Notes under the pieces: generated by a model | The model's database searches: none | The model's input: the letters and a program-made list of their open reading frames with translations, nothing else | What the model was told of the DNA's origin: nothing | Part shown: piece after piece, positions 5,577 to 5,966 of the stretch | Numbering within the stretch: position 1 is the stretch's first letter | How the letters are laid out: every line of letters begins with the position of its first letter | Program-made: the position numbers and the translations under genes | Assembly (NCBI GenBank): GCA_900751685.1 | Contig: CAADSR010000246.1 | Coordinates: 1 to 5,966, forward strand | Direction: 5' to 3' | Length of the DNA stretch: 5,966 bases | Source of the DNA: Clostridia bacterium | GTDB taxonomy: Bacteria > Bacillota > Clostridia > UBA1381

Positions 5577-5966
5577 TCAAGCCTCAATTAATCCTGCACT
5601 CTGCAAAAAGCTGATTGCAACTTGTTTCGGGCTTTCGTGTAATTCGTCCACTCTGTAATTGAGTTCTATCATTACATCGTTGGTCAACTGTTCCCCGAGC
5701 TCTTCAAGGAGCGGAACGATCTCAGGATATTTTTCTAAGGTATCATCCATCATGATCGGCATTGCGTAGTAAGGCGGAAAGAAATTCAAATCATCTTTTA
5801 GTGTTTTCAATCCAAATTTTTTAAGAAGGCCATCTGTTGCGAATGCATCGACCACGTCGACCTCTTGGTTTACTAAAGCGGTGTAGCGTGGCGCACCGTC
5901 AACCGTCAGGCTGTTTCCCATTTGGAATCCATACGTTTTCTGAAGCCCTAAGAGGCCATCCTCCCG
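5577..5966 (-). CDS. Osmoprotectant/glycine betaine-type ABC transporter substrate-binding protein, C-terminal part
   Basis: The last 129 residues of a substrate-binding protein of the OpuC/ProX-like family (glycine betaine, choline, carnitine or related solutes), which acts outside the membrane and delivers the solute to an ABC permease. The fragment runs open from the right edge, beginning REDGLLGLQKTYGF. It shows the family segments RYTALVNQEVDVVDAFATDG (27-46), FFPPYYAMPIM (62-72), LEKYPEIVPLL (78-88) and LNYRVDELHESPKQVAISFL (102-121), ending at GLIEA with a TGA stop. The ATG at 5921 is internal, since family sequence continues upstream of it. The exact solute cannot be told from this part. 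In some Firmicutes this domain is fused to the permease; the missing N-terminal part would show which. A strong terminator follows, making it the last gene of its operon. Confidence 0.92.
   Translation of the reverse strand, partial: REDGLLGLQKTYGFQMGNSLTVDGAPRYTALVNQEVDVVDAFATDGLLKKFGLKTLKDDLNFFPPYYAMPIMMDDTLEKYPEIVPLLEELGEQLTNDVMIELNYRVDELHESPKQVAISFLQSAGLIEA

Noticed and set aside
5577..5921. A complete small gene starting at ATG 5921
   Set aside because: The frame stays open to the right edge and encodes family-typical sequence (REDGLLGLQKTYGF) upstream of this ATG, so it is the tail of a larger substrate-binding protein.

Overview
The window looks like chromosomal DNA from a low-to-mid GC Gram-positive anaerobe of the Clostridia, probably near Lachnospiraceae or Eubacteriaceae. 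This is an inference from strong AGGAGG ribosome binding sites, a Bacillus/Clostridium-type glucose-6-phosphate isomerase, a clostridial-type threonine synthase, and a BlaI/M56-peptidase/stalk-domain module of a kind I associate with those families. No tRNA, rRNA, CRISPR array, insertion sequence or phage gene was seen.

Layout from left to right. (1) Positions 1-414, minus strand: N-terminal part of threonine synthase (thrC), cut by the window edge. (2) 448-861, minus: a small P-loop ATPase-like protein of unknown role, 33 bp upstream of thrC and probably co-transcribed with it. (3) 935-2287, minus: complete glucose-6-phosphate isomerase (pgi) with its own promoter. (4) 2288-2468: a divergent intergenic region with opposing sigma-A-type promoters for pgi and for (5) a plus-strand hotdog-fold acyl-CoA thioesterase at 2469-2963. 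(6) 3017-3056: a strong hairpin that can terminate both the thioesterase and the convergent operon. (7) 3075-5432, minus: a three-gene regulatory operon read as BlaI-like repressor, M56 (BlaR1-type) membrane metallopeptidase, then a membrane-anchored stalk-domain protein. (8) 5525-5557: terminator of (9) the C-terminal part of an osmoprotectant/glycine-betaine-type ABC transporter substrate-binding protein (5577-5966, cut by the right edge).

The most notable part is the BlaI/M56 operon. Its promoter (TTGACA, 17 bp, TAGAAT) is covered by one TACAnnTGTA dyad, and a second lies just downstream of the expected transcription start, so it is probably autoregulated by the BlaI-like repressor. In BlaR1-type receptors the cytoplasmic zinc protease domain continues through a last membrane helix into an extracellular sensor within one polypeptide. 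Here the reading frame stops after the protease domain, and the last helix plus an extracellular copper-amine-oxidase-N-type stalk domain are encoded by a separate frame. That frame starts at an ATG overlapping the protease stop by 8 nt and sits behind an excellent Shine-Dalgarno. This is either a natural two-polypeptide receptor joined by translational coupling or a recently broken single gene. No beta-lactamase is nearby, so the signal and the targets are unknown.

The rest is ordinary metabolism: sugar phosphate isomerisation, threonine synthesis, acyl-CoA hydrolysis and compatible-solute uptake. No gap between genes exceeds about 180 bp.
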